59,426 nt of DNA from Kitasatospora sp. MAA4 (GTDB lineage: Bacteria; Actinomycetota; Actinomycetes; Streptomycetales; Streptomycetaceae): NCBI RefSeq assembly GCF_029893355.1, contig NZ_JARZAI010000042.1:1-59426 (forward strand), in the 5' to 3' direction. The notes beneath the pieces were generated by a model that was not told where the DNA came from, did no database searches, and saw only the letters and a list, made by a program, of their open reading frames with translations. Positions within the stretch are counted from its first letter, which is position 1; each line of letters starts with the position of its first letter. Of this stretch, positions 25,534 through 34,288 are shown piece after piece. Position numbers and translations under genes: made by a program.

Positions 25534-25543
25534 TGACCGGTCA
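25534..25543. promoter_or_regulatory. Palindrome TGACCGGTCA with CATAAT box before the truncated FadR gene
   Basis: A perfect 10-bp palindrome immediately follows a -10-like CATAAT (25529-25534) and directly abuts the first homologous codon of the FadR-type gene. It may be the remains of that regulator's own promoter/operator, the start codon and first residues having been deleted. Confidence 0.35.
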
Positions 25544-25545
25544 GA

Positions 25546-26163
25546 CGGCTCAAGCCCGGCGACCGGCTGCCCAAGGAGCCCGACCTGGCGGCGCAGCTGG
25601 GTCTCTCGCGCAACTCGCTGCGGGAGGCGGTGAAGGCCCTGTCGCTGCTCAACGTGCTCGACGTGCGGCAGGGCGACGGCACCTACGTGACCAGCCTGGA
25701 GCCCGCGCTGCTGCTGGAGGCGCTCACCTTCATCCTGGACCTGCACCAGGACGAGTCGGTGGTCGAGCTGTTCCAGGTGCGGGCGGTGCTGGACTCCGCG
25801 GCCTGCGGGCTGGCGGCCCAGTGGGCGACCGAGGAGCAGCTGGCCGAGCTGGCCGAGCTGCTCGACAGCCTCGGGCCGGACCCCACGGTCGAGGAACTGG
25901 TCGCGAACGACCTGGAGTTCCACCGCCTGATCGCCCGGGCCGGCGGCAACGCCGTGCTCGCCTCCCTGCTGGACTCGCTGGCGCACCGCACGGCTCGGGC
26001 CCGGATCTGGCGGGGCGTCACGCAGGAGCAGGCGGTGGAGCGCACCATGGCCGAGCACCGCGGGCTGCTCGACGCGCTGGTCGCGCACGACGTGGAGGCG
26101 GCCAGGGCGCGGGCGGCGGTGCACGTCGGCGGCGTGGTGGAGTGGGCGCGCAAGGCACTCTGA
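25546..26163 (+). pseudogene. FadR/GntR-family regulator lacking its N-terminus
   Basis: The frame reads RLKPGDRLPKEPDLAAQLGL, then SRNSLREAVKALSLLNVLDV, and RQGDGTYVTSL, which is most of a GntR winged helix-turn-helix. An FCD effector domain follows with metal-ligand candidates in VANDLEFHRLIARAGGN and AEHRGLLDALVAHD. A stop (TGA 25534-25536) lies just upstream in frame and no start codon precedes the first helix, so about 20 residues are missing. The first possible GTG (25630) would delete the DNA-binding helix. Truncation or an indel near 25545 is likely. Family members of this kind control sugar-acid genes. Confidence 0.7.
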
Positions 26164-26216
26164 GTCGGCTGCGACCCGAGCGGCGCGAGGAGTACCTCGC
26201 CCTGCACCGGGACGCG
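26163..26216 (+). pseudogene. Fragment resembling the N-terminus of L-rhamnose mutarotase
   Basis: Eighteen codons read SRLRPERREEYLALHRDA, matching the beginning of RhaM proteins (LRPER..EY...H..). The initial residues and everything after the first helix are absent. The following bases up to 26343 hold no gene and probably form the promoter of the secreted enzyme downstream. Confidence 0.35.
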
Positions 26217-26343
26217 GCGAAGAAATCTGAGTGGGCGGCAACCTTTTCGCGTCGGGCGACCACTGAGGGGTGAAGGGCGACGGCGCGCCGCGGTCAGCGC
26301 GCCCCGCCCGGCCGAACCCACACACTCCGATCGGGAGCCACAC

Positions 26344-27376
26344 GTGTCAGCTGACGACCCGACCACCGCCGCGCAGCCCCTGCCCCGGGCCCGTACGCAC
26401 CGCCGCGGCCGTGCCCTGCGCCGCATCGCGGCGGGGGCGGCGGCCACCCTGCTGGCCGGGGCCGGGGCCGGGGCCGGCGCGGGCGCGCTGGCGCCAGGGG
26501 CGAGTGCCGCGTCGACCGTCGCCGTCACCATCGACGCCGGCACCTCGCTGGGCACGGTGCCCAGCACCGGTGTCGGCCTCAACACGGCCGTCTACGACCC
26601 GAACATGAACGACCCCAAGGCGTCCTCGCTGATCAAGGACGCCGGCATCCGGGAGCTGCGCTACCCGGGCGGCTCGGACGCGGACGGCTACCACTGGCAG
26701 ACCCGCACGCTCGCCGAGAACGGCTGGGTCGCGCCGGGCACCGACTTCGACAGCTTCATGGCCAACGCGAAGGCGATCGGCGCCCAGCCGATCATCACCG
26801 CCAACTACGGCTCCGGCACGCCCCAGGAGGCCGCCGACTGGGTCAGGTACGCCAACGTCACCAAGGGCTACGGCGTGAGGTACTGTGTCGCTCTCCTACG
26901 CCGGATACACCCCGGCCCTGGGTACGGTCGCCACCGTCGCCTACACCAAGGGCGCCACCGCCCTGACAACGGCGGTGCAGGGCACGGCGGCCGGTCAGAC
27001 GCTGCCGCCGTACTCGATCACCACCCTCCAGCTCAAGCCCGCCTCGGCGACCGGCGCGGGCAGCCCGTCGCCCGCCGCCCCGCCGACCGCGGCGGCTCCC
27101 GTTCCCAGCGCCGCCCTGCCCGTCCCCTCCGCCACCGGCACGGTGGGCAGCCGCGCCCAGTCCGAGGCCGGCGCAGCCGTCGGCCGGCCCGCCCAGGGGA
27201 GCGCGGGCGCCGCGCCGACCGCCGAGCCGAGCGGGAGCAGCACGGCCGGCGGCCTGGCCTTCACCGGGATGGGCGCCGGGGTCCAGTACAGCGCCGTCGG
27301 CGGCCTGATCGCCGTCGCCGCCGGCTCGGTGCTGGTGCTGCGCGGACGCCGCCGCAGGGGCGCCCACGGCAAGTGA
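26344..27376 (+). pseudogene. Secreted alpha-L-arabinofuranosidase-like gene with internal deletion and frameshift
   Basis: The GTG start (26344) opens a secreted protein with a signal peptide to about residue 57, then GVGLNTAVYDPNMNDPKAS, GIRELRYPGGSDADGYHW and the barrel start ending KGYGVRY at about 26883. Relatives continue with a catalytic WEIGNE motif. Here the sequence jumps into another frame encoding the end of such a protein: VSLSYAGYTPALGTVATVAY, QTLPPYSITTLQL, a Pro/Ala/Ser-rich linker and a C-terminal anchor (GGLAFTGMGAG, hydrophobic helix, RGRRRR). The catalytic core, several hundred residues, is gone. The tail's LAFTG resembles an LPXTG-like sorting motif. Confidence 0.75.
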
Positions 27377-27682
27377 CACCGCGTCAGGCCGACGGCCCGG
27401 CCGCCTCCACCGGGCGCGCCGGGCGGCCAGTACGGCGCGCCGCCGATCAGGCTGCGGCTGATCCGTGACGTCGAGGGCCCCTCACTCCTGCTTCTCGCCC
27501 GAGGCGAATCGGGAGACGGGAAACGCCGTCCCGCTTGCGGCGGTGCCCGGCGACGACCGCCGGTACCGGTTCCAGGCGGCGCCCGGCGGACGCTACCGGC
27601 TCTCCTTCCCGTCCGAGAGCTCACCGCCGTTCCGGGGATGCCAGGATGGTGATCACCGCTGACACCTCTCCTGGAGCCGACC
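27377..27682. other. Intergenic region, possibly with a glycosidase tail remnant
   Basis: No complete gene. One plus-strand frame (about 27530-27630) reads AVPGDDRRYRFQAAPGGRYR, resembling the end of a glycosidase beta domain, but the match is too short to name. GGAG at 27673-27676 precedes the CTG proposed as start of the permease gene. Confidence 0.3.
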
Positions 27683-28939
27683 CTGAACACGTTCTTCGCC
27701 GAGGCCCTGTCGGTCAGCCTGCTGGTGGTGGTGCTGGTCTGCGCCGTGGTGCGGCCGTGGGGCTGGCCGGAGGCGGTGGTCGCCGTCCCGGCCGCCGTCC
27801 TGGTGGTCGCCACCGGTGCCATCTCGCCGGCCCACGCCGGGGCCGAGGCCGCGCGGCTCGGTCCGGTGATCGGCTTCCTCGCCGCCGTGCTGGTGCTCGC
27901 CGAGCTCTGCGACGGCGAGGGCCTCTTCCACGCCTGCGGGGCCTGGATGGCCCGCAGCGCCGTAGGACGTCCGCGTCGGCTGCTGGTGCAGGTGTTCGCG
28001 GTCGCCTCGGTGATCACGGCGGTGCTCAGCCTGGACGCCACGGTGGTGCTGCTCACGCCGGTGGTCTTCGCCACCGCCGCCCGGCTCGGGGCCCGCCCGA
28101 AGCCGCACCTCTACGCCTGCACCCACCTGTCGAACACCGCGTCACTCCTGTTGCCGGTCTCCAACCTGACCAACCTGCTGGCCTTCACCGCCAGCGGGCT
28201 CGGCTTCACCCGGTTCGCGGCGCTGATGGCCCTGCCGTGGCTGGTGGCCATCGGGGTCGAGTACGTGGTGCTGCGGCGGTTCTTCGCGGCCGATCTGGAT
28301 GCGGGCGCACAGGCGCCGGCGGGCGGGGCGGCACCCGAGATGCCGCTGTTCGCCCTGCTCACCGTCGCCGGCACGCTGGCGGGCTTCGTCCTCGCCTCGG
28401 CGATCGGGATCAACCCGGCCTGGGCCGCGCTGGCCGGTGCCCTGACGCTCGCGGTGCGGGCCCTGACCCGGCGTCGAACCACGGTGACCGCCATCGGGCG
28501 GGCCGCCGCCGTACCGTTCCTCGCCTTCGTGCTGGCGCTCGGGATCGTGGTGCGCGCGGTGGTCGACAACGGGCTCGCCTCCGGGCTCGCGCACCTCGTG
28601 CCGCACGGCACCGCGCTGCCGGCGCTGCTCGGCACCGCCGCCCTGGCCGCCGTCCTGGCGAACGTGATCAACAACCTGCCCGCCACCCTCGTCCTGCTGC
28701 CGCTCGCCGCCCCGGCCGGACCCGGCGCGGTGCTCGCGGTGCTGCTGGGGGTCAACATCGGCCCCAACCTGACCTACGCCGGTTCCCTGGCCACCCTGCT
28801 CTGGCGGCGCATCGTGCACGAGCACGACACCGACGTCCCGCTCGGCGAGTTCACCCGGCTCGGACTGCTCGTCGTGCCACCGGCGTTGGTGCTGGCTGTG
28901 GTAGCACTGTGGGGATCGCTGCAGATCGTCGGAGGGTGA
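27683..28939 (+). CDS. SLC13/ArsB-like anion permease
   Basis: About 418 residues with ten to twelve hydrophobic helices. NTASLLLPVSNLTNLLAF is the hairpin motif of the ion-transporter (ArsB/SLC13) superfamily, and NVINNLPATLVLLPLA with GVNIGPNLTYAGSLATLLW is the second inverted repeat. The first helix starts before the nearest GTG (27725), so a CTG start at 27683 with GGAG upstream is proposed; this is uncertain. A universal stress protein gene follows after four bases. The substrate could be arsenite, a dicarboxylate or another anion; no ars genes are adjacent. Confidence 0.75.
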   Translation: MNTFFAEALSVSLLVVVLVCAVVRPWGWPEAVVAVPAAVLVVATGAISPAHAGAEAARLGPVIGFLAAVLVLAELCDGEGLFHACGAWMARSAVGRPRRLLVQVFAVASVITAVLSLDATVVLLTPVVFATAARLGARPKPHLYACTHLSNTASLLLPVSNLTNLLAFTASGLGFTRFAALMALPWLVAIGVEYVVLRRFFAADLDAGAQAPAGGAAPEMPLFALLTVAGTLAGFVLASAIGINPAWAALAGALTLAVRALTRRRTTVTAIGRAAAVPFLAFVLALGIVVRAVVDNGLASGLAHLVPHGTALPALLGTAALAAVLANVINNLPATLVLLPLAAPAGPGAVLAVLLGVNIGPNLTYAGSLATLLWRRIVHEHDTDVPLGEFTRLGLLVVPPALVLAVVALWGSLQIVGG

Positions 28940-28943
28940 GGCC

Positions 28944-29459
28944 GTGGCCGTCGTCGTGTGGATCGCCGAGGGTACCTGGCCCGCCTGCGTCGAAGCCGCC
29001 CGCGTGCACGCCGCTCAGGGCGCCGAGATCGTCCTGCTGCACGTCACCGGCACCGAGGTGCCCGGGGTGGCGCACGGTGCGTTCGCCGGACTGCTCGGGC
29101 GCGGGCATCCGAAGGGGCAGCACCAGAGCGGGGGTTGGGGGAGCGACCCGGGCACCCGCCTGGAGGACCTGGCCGCCGACTCCTCCCGGCAACTGCTCCA
29201 AGCCGCCGCCGAGCTGCTGGGACGGCCCTGTGTCCAGGTGGCGCGAACCGGCCGGATCGAGCGCGAGGTGGTGGCCGCCACGGAAGGCGCCGACCTGCTC
29301 GTGCTCGCCCGGGACGGCGACCGCACCCACCTCGGGCCGCACAGCCTCGGCCCCGCAGGGCGCTTCGTGGTCGACCACGCCGCCTGCCCCGTCCTGCTGG
29401 TCTGGCCCGGAGCGGCCCCCGCCGGCCCACCCCCGCCCGCTCCGCCACGACACCGGTAG
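28944..29459 (+). CDS. Universal stress protein-like (UspA fold) protein
   Basis: A 171-residue protein: VVVWIAEGTWPACVEAARV, IVLLHVTGTEVP, then EREVVAATEGADLLVLARDG and GRFVVDHAACPVLLVWP. These are the strands and C-terminal ATP-loop region of the UspA fold, though the classical GxxG-9-G(S/T) motif is weak (HLGPHSLGPAGRFVV). GTG 28944 lies four bases after the permease stop with GGAGGGTGAGG overlapping that stop, so the two form an operon and it may modulate the permease. The remaining bases to 29610 contain a short hydrophobic fragment of no clear identity. Confidence 0.7.
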   Translation: MAVVVWIAEGTWPACVEAARVHAAQGAEIVLLHVTGTEVPGVAHGAFAGLLGRGHPKGQHQSGGWGSDPGTRLEDLAADSSRQLLQAAAELLGRPCVQVARTGRIEREVVAATEGADLLVLARDGDRTHLGPHSLGPAGRFVVDHAACPVLLVWPGAAPAGPPPPAPPRHR

Positions 29460-29610
29460 GGGAGACGGCCGTGCCGCCGGTCTGGTGTGCGTGGCGGTGG
29501 CCGACGCGTACGGCGCGGCCACCGCCAGCCGGAAGATCCTCTTCGTCCAGACCGTTCCGGCCTGATCGGGCTCGCCCTGGTGCTGGCGAGCTACTACTGA
29601 CGCCGCGCCG

Positions 29611-30531
29611 TCAGGGCACGACGACCAGCTTCCCCCGGGTGTGGCCGGTGCGGCTGGCGTCGAAGGCCTCGGCCGTGCGCTCCAGCGGGAAGGTCTGGGC
29701 GACCTCGACGGTCAGTGCTCCCCGGTCCACCGCCGCGGCGAGTTCGGCCAGCTTGGCGCCGTCCGGGCGGACCCAGATCCAGTGACCGCCGTGCTGCTCC
29801 ACACCCGGGTCGGCGACCGAGACGTGCCGGCCACCGTCGGCAAGGACCGTGAGCGTGGTCTCCAGTTGGCCGCCGACGAAGTCGGCCACGGCTGTCACAC
29901 CGTCAGGCGCCAGCGCCCGCACCCGCTCGACCAGGCCGTCCCCGTAGCTCACCGGCTCGCCGCCCAGCTCGCGGATGAACGCGTGGTTGCGCTCCGAGGC
30001 GGTGCCGATCACCCGGGCGCCGCGGTCCCAGCCGAGCTGCACCGCCAGGCTGCCCACGCCGCCGGCCGCGCCGTGCACCAGTAGCACGTCACCGGACCCG
30101 ACCCGGAGTCGGTCCAGGCTGCGCAGTGCGGTCAGGCCGGCCAGCGGCAGCCCGGCCGCCTGTGCCCAGTCGAGTGCGGCGGGCTTGCGCGCGACCGACG
30201 GCGCGGCGACCGCGACGTACTCGGCGAAGGTGCCGCCCTGCACCGCGTCCTTGCGGGCGTAGGCCATCACCTCGTCCCCGGGCGCGAACTCGGGCGTGTC
30301 GGGGCCGGTCCGGGTCACCACGCCGGCCACGTCCCAGCCGGGGATGACGGGGAAGACGGTGTCCATCATGCCGTCCAGGCCGCCGGCCATGACCTTCCAG
30401 TCGACCGGGTTGACGGCCGCCGCGCGGACCTGGATCAGCACCTGCCCGGGGCCGACCTTGGGATCCGCGACCTCGCCGTACCGCAGCCGCGAGTTGTCCG
30501 GGGCGTACGAGTCGTAGGTCACCGCGTGCAT
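29611..30531 (-). CDS. NADPH:quinone oxidoreductase-like (zeta-crystallin MDR) enzyme
   Basis: A 306-residue medium-chain dehydrogenase/reductase without structural zinc cysteines. VRAAAVNPVDWKVMAGG and GWDVAGVVTRTG form the catalytic domain, VHGAAGGVGSLAVQLGWDRG is the NADPH-binding Rossmann loop, and RVIGTASERNHAFIRELG is typical of the quinone reductase branch. ATG 30531 is selected because homology begins at MHAVTYDSY. It probably reduces quinones or enones. A second family member lies at 35940-36857; both are single genes and share about one third of their residues by eye. Confidence 0.85.
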   Translation of the reverse strand: MHAVTYDSYAPDNSRLRYGEVADPKVGPGQVLIQVRAAAVNPVDWKVMAGGLDGMMDTVFPVIPGWDVAGVVTRTGPDTPEFAPGDEVMAYARKDAVQGGTFAEYVAVAAPSVARKPAALDWAQAAGLPLAGLTALRSLDRLRVGSGDVLLVHGAAGGVGSLAVQLGWDRGARVIGTASERNHAFIRELGGEPVSYGDGLVERVRALAPDGVTAVADFVGGQLETTLTVLADGGRHVSVADPGVEQHGGHWIWVRPDGAKLAELAAAVDRGALTVEVAQTFPLERTAEAFDASRTGHTRGKLVVVP

Positions 30532-30776
30532 GAACCAACCTCCAAGGTGCCGTTGTCTCCGGCGTGCCGTCTCCGCAAGGGCGGGCGCCACCGGTCACGC
30601 TATGCCGCCGATGGACGCCCGGCGCAACCGACAGGCCGTGAGGTCGTCGGGCCGTCAGGGCGGCTCGGAGGCCGACTCCTCGGGGTCGTCCAGCCTGCGC
30701 CCGATCTCTGATCCACCATCAACTTCCGCTGTTCGTAGCGAAGTTCGTTCTTGACAGCGGTGTGCTCGATGTCGGT

Positions 30777-30932
30777 TCACGGCCCGATGGGCAGGACGGA
30801 CGTGGGCTCGGTGACCGCCAGATGTTCCCCGGTGGGTGTCAGGTTCCCCGATGACGGGTCGCGGTGGAAAGCCGTGAGCGTGTCGGAGCCCTGGTTGGCA
30901 CTGCCGATGATCAGCGAGCCACCGGTCGTCGT
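30777..30932 (-). pseudogene. C-terminal remnant of a lactonase (beta-propeller) gene
   Basis: The minus strand encodes GGSLIIGSANQGSDTLTAFH, then SSGNLTPTGEHLAV and a stop. This matches the last blade of 7-bladed beta-propeller lactonases (6-phosphogluconolactonase type; ANQGSD.L..F, G.LTPTG). No upstream part remains. The rest of the gap 30532-31053 holds no other gene, only the terminator at 30992-31031. Confidence 0.55.
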
Positions 30933-30991
30933 GGTCGGCGGTGGTTCAAGAGGAGGTCTGCTCTCACTCGTCGGTTCTGTTGCCGGGGTCC

Positions 30992-31031
30992 GGCGCGGGT
31001 CCGCCGGATGACGATCCGGCGGACCCGCGCC
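30992..31031 (-). terminator. Terminator after the fucosidase pseudogene
   Basis: A perfect 18-bp stem (30992-31009 with 31014-31031) and loop GACG, 22 bases after the fucosidase stop on the minus strand. Confidence 0.8.
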
Positions 31032-31053
31032 GACGCGTTGCGACCCGTCCGGG

Positions 31054-32147
31054 TCAGCTGCTGAACACCTCCAGGGAGTAGAGCGAGTAGCTCCACTGGG
31101 TGGCGCGCGCGGTGCCGTACATCCGCACGTACCGTCCGGAACCGGACAGGCCGCTGATGTTCTCCATGCCGCCGCCGCCGCCGCCGCCGCCGCCGCTGCC
31201 GCCGCTGCCGCTGGTGGTGGTGTAGACGCTGTAGCCGGCCAGCAGGTGCGCGTAGACGGTCTGGTTGGTGAAGGTGAAGCCGTACTGGCCCTCCACCGGG
31301 TTCCACGGGCCGCCGCGGGTGCTGTAGAGCGCCTCGCTGTTGGCGCTCAGGAATCCGCCGACCTGTCGCAGCACCGCCGCCTGCTTGCTGGGAACCGTAC
31401 CGGTCGCGTCCGGGCCGACGTTGACGATCACGCACATGTCGCGGACGAAGGCGTTGACGAAGACGGCCATGGCCTGGGGGAAGGACATGGCGACGTCTCC
31501 GTCGTACCCCCAGGTGGTGCCGGAGATGCTGAACGCCTTCTGGACCAGGCGGCCGAACCGGATCGGCCCGGTCGAGACGTACCCCCCTCCTCGATGTCGT
31601 AGTCGCCCACCCATCCCGAACGCGAGTTGGACACGGCGTTCGGCTGGTGCCGGCGCACCAGGCCGGTGAGGCCCAGCGGCTTGCCGGTGCTCGATTCGTT
31701 CTCGCCGTACGCGGCGTCGACCGGCCAGCTGTTGCCGGGGTCGCGGTACTGGCCGGGCTCCCAGAAGAAGGACCCCGACGCGTCGGTGCCCTGCTGCGCC
31801 AGCCAGCCGCCGTCCCACCAGAAGTCGTCGACCGCGCCGTAGTCGGTGACCAGTTTTCCTTCACGGACTGGTACACCTCGTTCTTCATGGTCCGGGCGTC
31901 CTCGTGGTAGTCGAAGCCGGCCGGGTCGGTGCCCTCGTAGTTCCACGGGTACAGGCTGTTCGGCAGCACGCAGTCGGAGGCGAGCGCGGGGCTCGGCGGC
32001 TTCGCGCCGGTGACGTCGTAGTAGCCGGGGTAGCGCCAGTCGATGGGCGAGTAGTAGAGCCCGACCCGCAGGCCCGCTGCGCGTACGGCGTCCACGTAGC
32101 CCTTGACGAAGTCCGTGACCGGCTTCGACGACGGCCCGGCACACTCC
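31054..32147 (-). pseudogene. GH29 alpha-L-fucosidase, truncated and frameshifted
   Basis: Three consecutive minus-strand frames rebuild a GH29 enzyme that would remove L-fucose: AAGLRVGLYYSPIDWRYPGY; then VDDFWWDGGWLAQQG (nucleophile Asp region), MGLVRRHQ-like GLTGLVRRHQPNAVSNSRSG and GDYDIEE; then GPIRFGRLVQKAFSI and VRDMCVIVNVGPDATGTVPS. Frame changes fall in homopolymers: an A run at 31854-31857 and a G run near 31582-31588, each one base short. The signal peptide and first barrel strands are missing. At the C-terminus a glycine-rich linker leads into only the last piece of a discoidin-type CBM (NISGLSGSGRYVRMYGTARA). Confidence 0.8.
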
Positions 32148-32166
32148 GTTCCGGCGGCGGGCACCC

Positions 32167-32442
32167 TTAGTCCCGGCCCGGCCCCGGCCCCGGCGGCGCG
32201 GCCGGCCGCAGCCGGATCGGCCGGAGCAGGGACCAGGTTGCGAAGGCCGCCGCGCCGATCAGCATGCCGATCCCGACCCACAGGTTGACGTTGGTCCCGG
32301 CAGCCCGGTCCAGGTCGGCCTGAGAGGTGAAGGCCGCGCCCATCACGGTCAACACGACGCCGTAGACGGCGAACAGCAGCGCGAGGATCCACCGGAGGTC
32401 GAACAGGCCGACCCCCCGGGGCTTGTGGAGTTGATCGGTCAT
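32167..32442 (-). CDS. Small membrane protein coupled to the sodium:sugar symporter
   Basis: A 91-residue protein with two helices: LFDLRWILALLFAVYGVVLTVMG and LWVGIGMLIGAAAFATWSL, and a Pro/Arg-rich tail. ATG 32442 has GAGGAG ten bases upstream; a GTG at 32460 overlapping the symporter stop is the alternative. It directly follows the symporter gene and similar short proteins accompany such symporters in streptomycetes, suggesting an accessory subunit. Function unknown. Confidence 0.65.
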   Translation of the reverse strand: MTDQLHKPRGVGLFDLRWILALLFAVYGVVLTVMGAAFTSQADLDRAAGTNVNLWVGIGMLIGAAAFATWSLLRPIRLRPAAPPGPGPGRD

Positions 32443-32456
32443 GGGCGGGCGGCTCC

Positions 32457-34151
32457 TCACCAGAAGATGATGTCGAGTACGACGGCGAGGGCCAGCGCCC
32501 CGCTCCCGAGCACCACGGGCTTGCGGTACCAGCCGTAGTCCTCGGCGAGGCGGGTGCTCTTGAGGGTGTCCCGCGGCGTCAGCGACCAGACCAGGCCGAC
32601 CAGCTCACTGTCCGGTTTGGGCGCGGTGCGCAGTGAGACCGCGACGCTGACCGCGATGTCCATGACGAAGGCGGCGCTCGCGGCGACGAAGCTGGGGCCC
32701 TGCCCGGACATGTGCAGAACGCCGTGCCGGTTGAGCTGGTCCACCGTCACGGCCGAGGCGGTGCCGACGATCAAACCGACCCCGCCGGCCATCGGGGTCA
32801 TGCGCTTCCAGAACATGCCCAGGATGAAGGTCGCGAACAGCGGCGCGTTGAAGAAGGAGAACAGTGTCTGCAAGTAATCCATGATGTTGTTGTAGCCACT
32901 GGCGATGAACGCGGTGCCGATCGCGATCACGCAGCCGAGTGCCGTGGTGAGCCGGCCCACCCGCAGGTAGTAGGCGTCCGGCCGGTCCCTGACCACGTAG
33001 GTCTGCCAGATGTCGTAGGTGAACACCGTGTTGAACGAGCTGACGTTCGCCGCCATGCCGGCCATGAACGCCGCCAGCAGCCCGGTGATCGCCACGCCCA
33101 GCATGCCGTTCGGGAGCAGGTCGCGGATCAGCAGCTCGATCGCGTTGTTGTAGGTCACGCCGTTGGCGAGGGTCCCGCCGCTGGCCTTGTAGGCGGCCAG
33201 CTCCGGGGAGAGCACCGCAGCCAGCATGCCGGGGATCACGATGACCAGGGCGATGAGCGCCTTCGGGTAGGCGCCGATCAGCGGGGTGCGGCGGGCGGCG
33301 GACATGTTCCTGGCCGCCAGGGCGCGCTGCACCTCGGCGAAGTTGGTCGTCCAGTAGCCGAAGGACAGCACGAAGCCGAGGCCGAACACGATCCCCAGGA
33401 CGGAGAGCGTGGCGTTGGCGATGCCGGTGAGGTTGCTGCCCGGCCAGGCGTGCAACTGCTCGCTCGCGTCGGTGTTGGCTGCCATGATCCGGTGCGTCAG
33501 GCCGTTCCAGCCGCCCGCCTTGTGCAGGCCGACCAGGGTGATCGGGACCAGCATCGCCACGATCACGAAGAACTGCATCACCTCGTTGTAGACCGCGGCC
33601 GAGAGCCCGCCCAATGAGGTGTACGCGAGGACGATGACAGCCGCGACCACGATGGAGACCCAGAGCGGCCAGCCGAGCAGCAGGTTCACCACGGTGGCCA
33701 GAGCGTAGAGGTTCACGCCGGCGATCAGCACCTGTGCCAGCGCGAAGCTGATCCCGTTCACCAGGTGCGCGAACCGGCCGAAGCGGCGGAGCAGGAACTC
33801 GGGCACGCTGCGGACCTGGGAGCCGTAGTAGAAGGGCATCATCACCAGGCCGAGGAAGACCATGGCCGGGATCGCGCCGATCCAGTAGTAGTGCACGGTC
33901 GGGATGCCGAACTGGGCGCCGTTGGCGGTCATCCCGAAGATCTCGACCGCACCGAGGTTTGCCGAGATGAACGCCAGGCCGGTCACCCAGGCGGGCAGCG
34001 AGCGCCCGGAGAGGAAGAAGTCCAGGCTGGAGGAGACCGATCGGCGGGCGAGCGTGCCGATGCCGAGCACCAGCGCGAAGTAGACGAGCAGCAGGGCGTA
34101 GTCGACGGGTCCGGCGTCCAGCCGGAGGCTCGCCGTGGCAAGGGCGTTCAC
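32457..34151 (-). CDS. Sodium:solute symporter (SSS family, SglT/galactose type)
   Basis: A 564-residue membrane protein with about fourteen helices. DYALLLVYFALVLGIGTLAR, FFLSGRSLPAWVTGLAFISANLGAVE (split), YYWIGAIPAMVFLGLVMMPFYYGSQVRSVPEFL (split) and VLAYTSLGGLSAAVYNEVMQFF are diagnostic for the sugar branch of SSS. NFAEVQRALAARNMSAARRTPLI is also typical. GTG 34151 with GAGG upstream is preferred to the longer frame beginning at 34235. It imports a sugar with Na+. The neighbouring fucosidase pseudogene and small membrane protein suggest fucose, galactose or a related sugar, which is inference. Confidence 0.88.
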   Translation of the reverse strand: MNALATASLRLDAGPVDYALLLVYFALVLGIGTLARRSVSSSLDFFLSGRSLPAWVTGLAFISANLGAVEIFGMTANGAQFGIPTVHYYWIGAIPAMVFLGLVMMPFYYGSQVRSVPEFLLRRFGRFAHLVNGISFALAQVLIAGVNLYALATVVNLLLGWPLWVSIVVAAVIVLAYTSLGGLSAAVYNEVMQFFVIVAMLVPITLVGLHKAGGWNGLTHRIMAANTDASEQLHAWPGSNLTGIANATLSVLGIVFGLGFVLSFGYWTTNFAEVQRALAARNMSAARRTPLIGAYPKALIALVIVIPGMLAAVLSPELAAYKASGGTLANGVTYNNAIELLIRDLLPNGMLGVAITGLLAAFMAGMAANVSSFNTVFTYDIWQTYVVRDRPDAYYLRVGRLTTALGCVIAIGTAFIASGYNNIMDYLQTLFSFFNAPLFATFILGMFWKRMTPMAGGVGLIVGTASAVTVDQLNRHGVLHMSGQGPSFVAASAAFVMDIAVSVAVSLRTAPKPDSELVGLVWSLTPRDTLKSTRLAEDYGWYRKPVVLGSGALALAVVLDIIFW

Positions 34152-34204
34152 TGCGGCCTCGATCCGTTGTGTGACATGTCTGCGCTGCCAGACTTCTAGC
34201 AGCG

Positions 34205-34226
34205 GCGCAGGCACCAGTGCCTGCGC
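34205..34226. terminator. Short palindrome between the hypothetical gene and the symporter gene
   Basis: GCGCAGGCAC and GTGCCTGCGC flank a two-base centre. It lies after the stop of the 34289 gene and 54 bases before the symporter start, so it may be a terminator or an operator for the symporter. It is too compact to decide. Confidence 0.4.
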
Positions 34227-34288
34227 GTCACCCATCCGTGAGCGGTGCGATCAGCCGCCCGGCCCATACCGGGCAAACAGCAGTCGGC

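Noticed and set aside
22806..25682. A 958-codon minus-strand frame opposite xylB and xylR
   Set aside because: Translation is Gly/Arg/Gln-rich low complexity with no motif; it mirrors the two real plus-strand genes.
29460..29610. Short frame ending SRKILFVQTVPA and a nearby hydrophobic GLALVLASYY end
   Set aside because: Might be the tail of a membrane protein with a frameshift, but too short to assign to any family.
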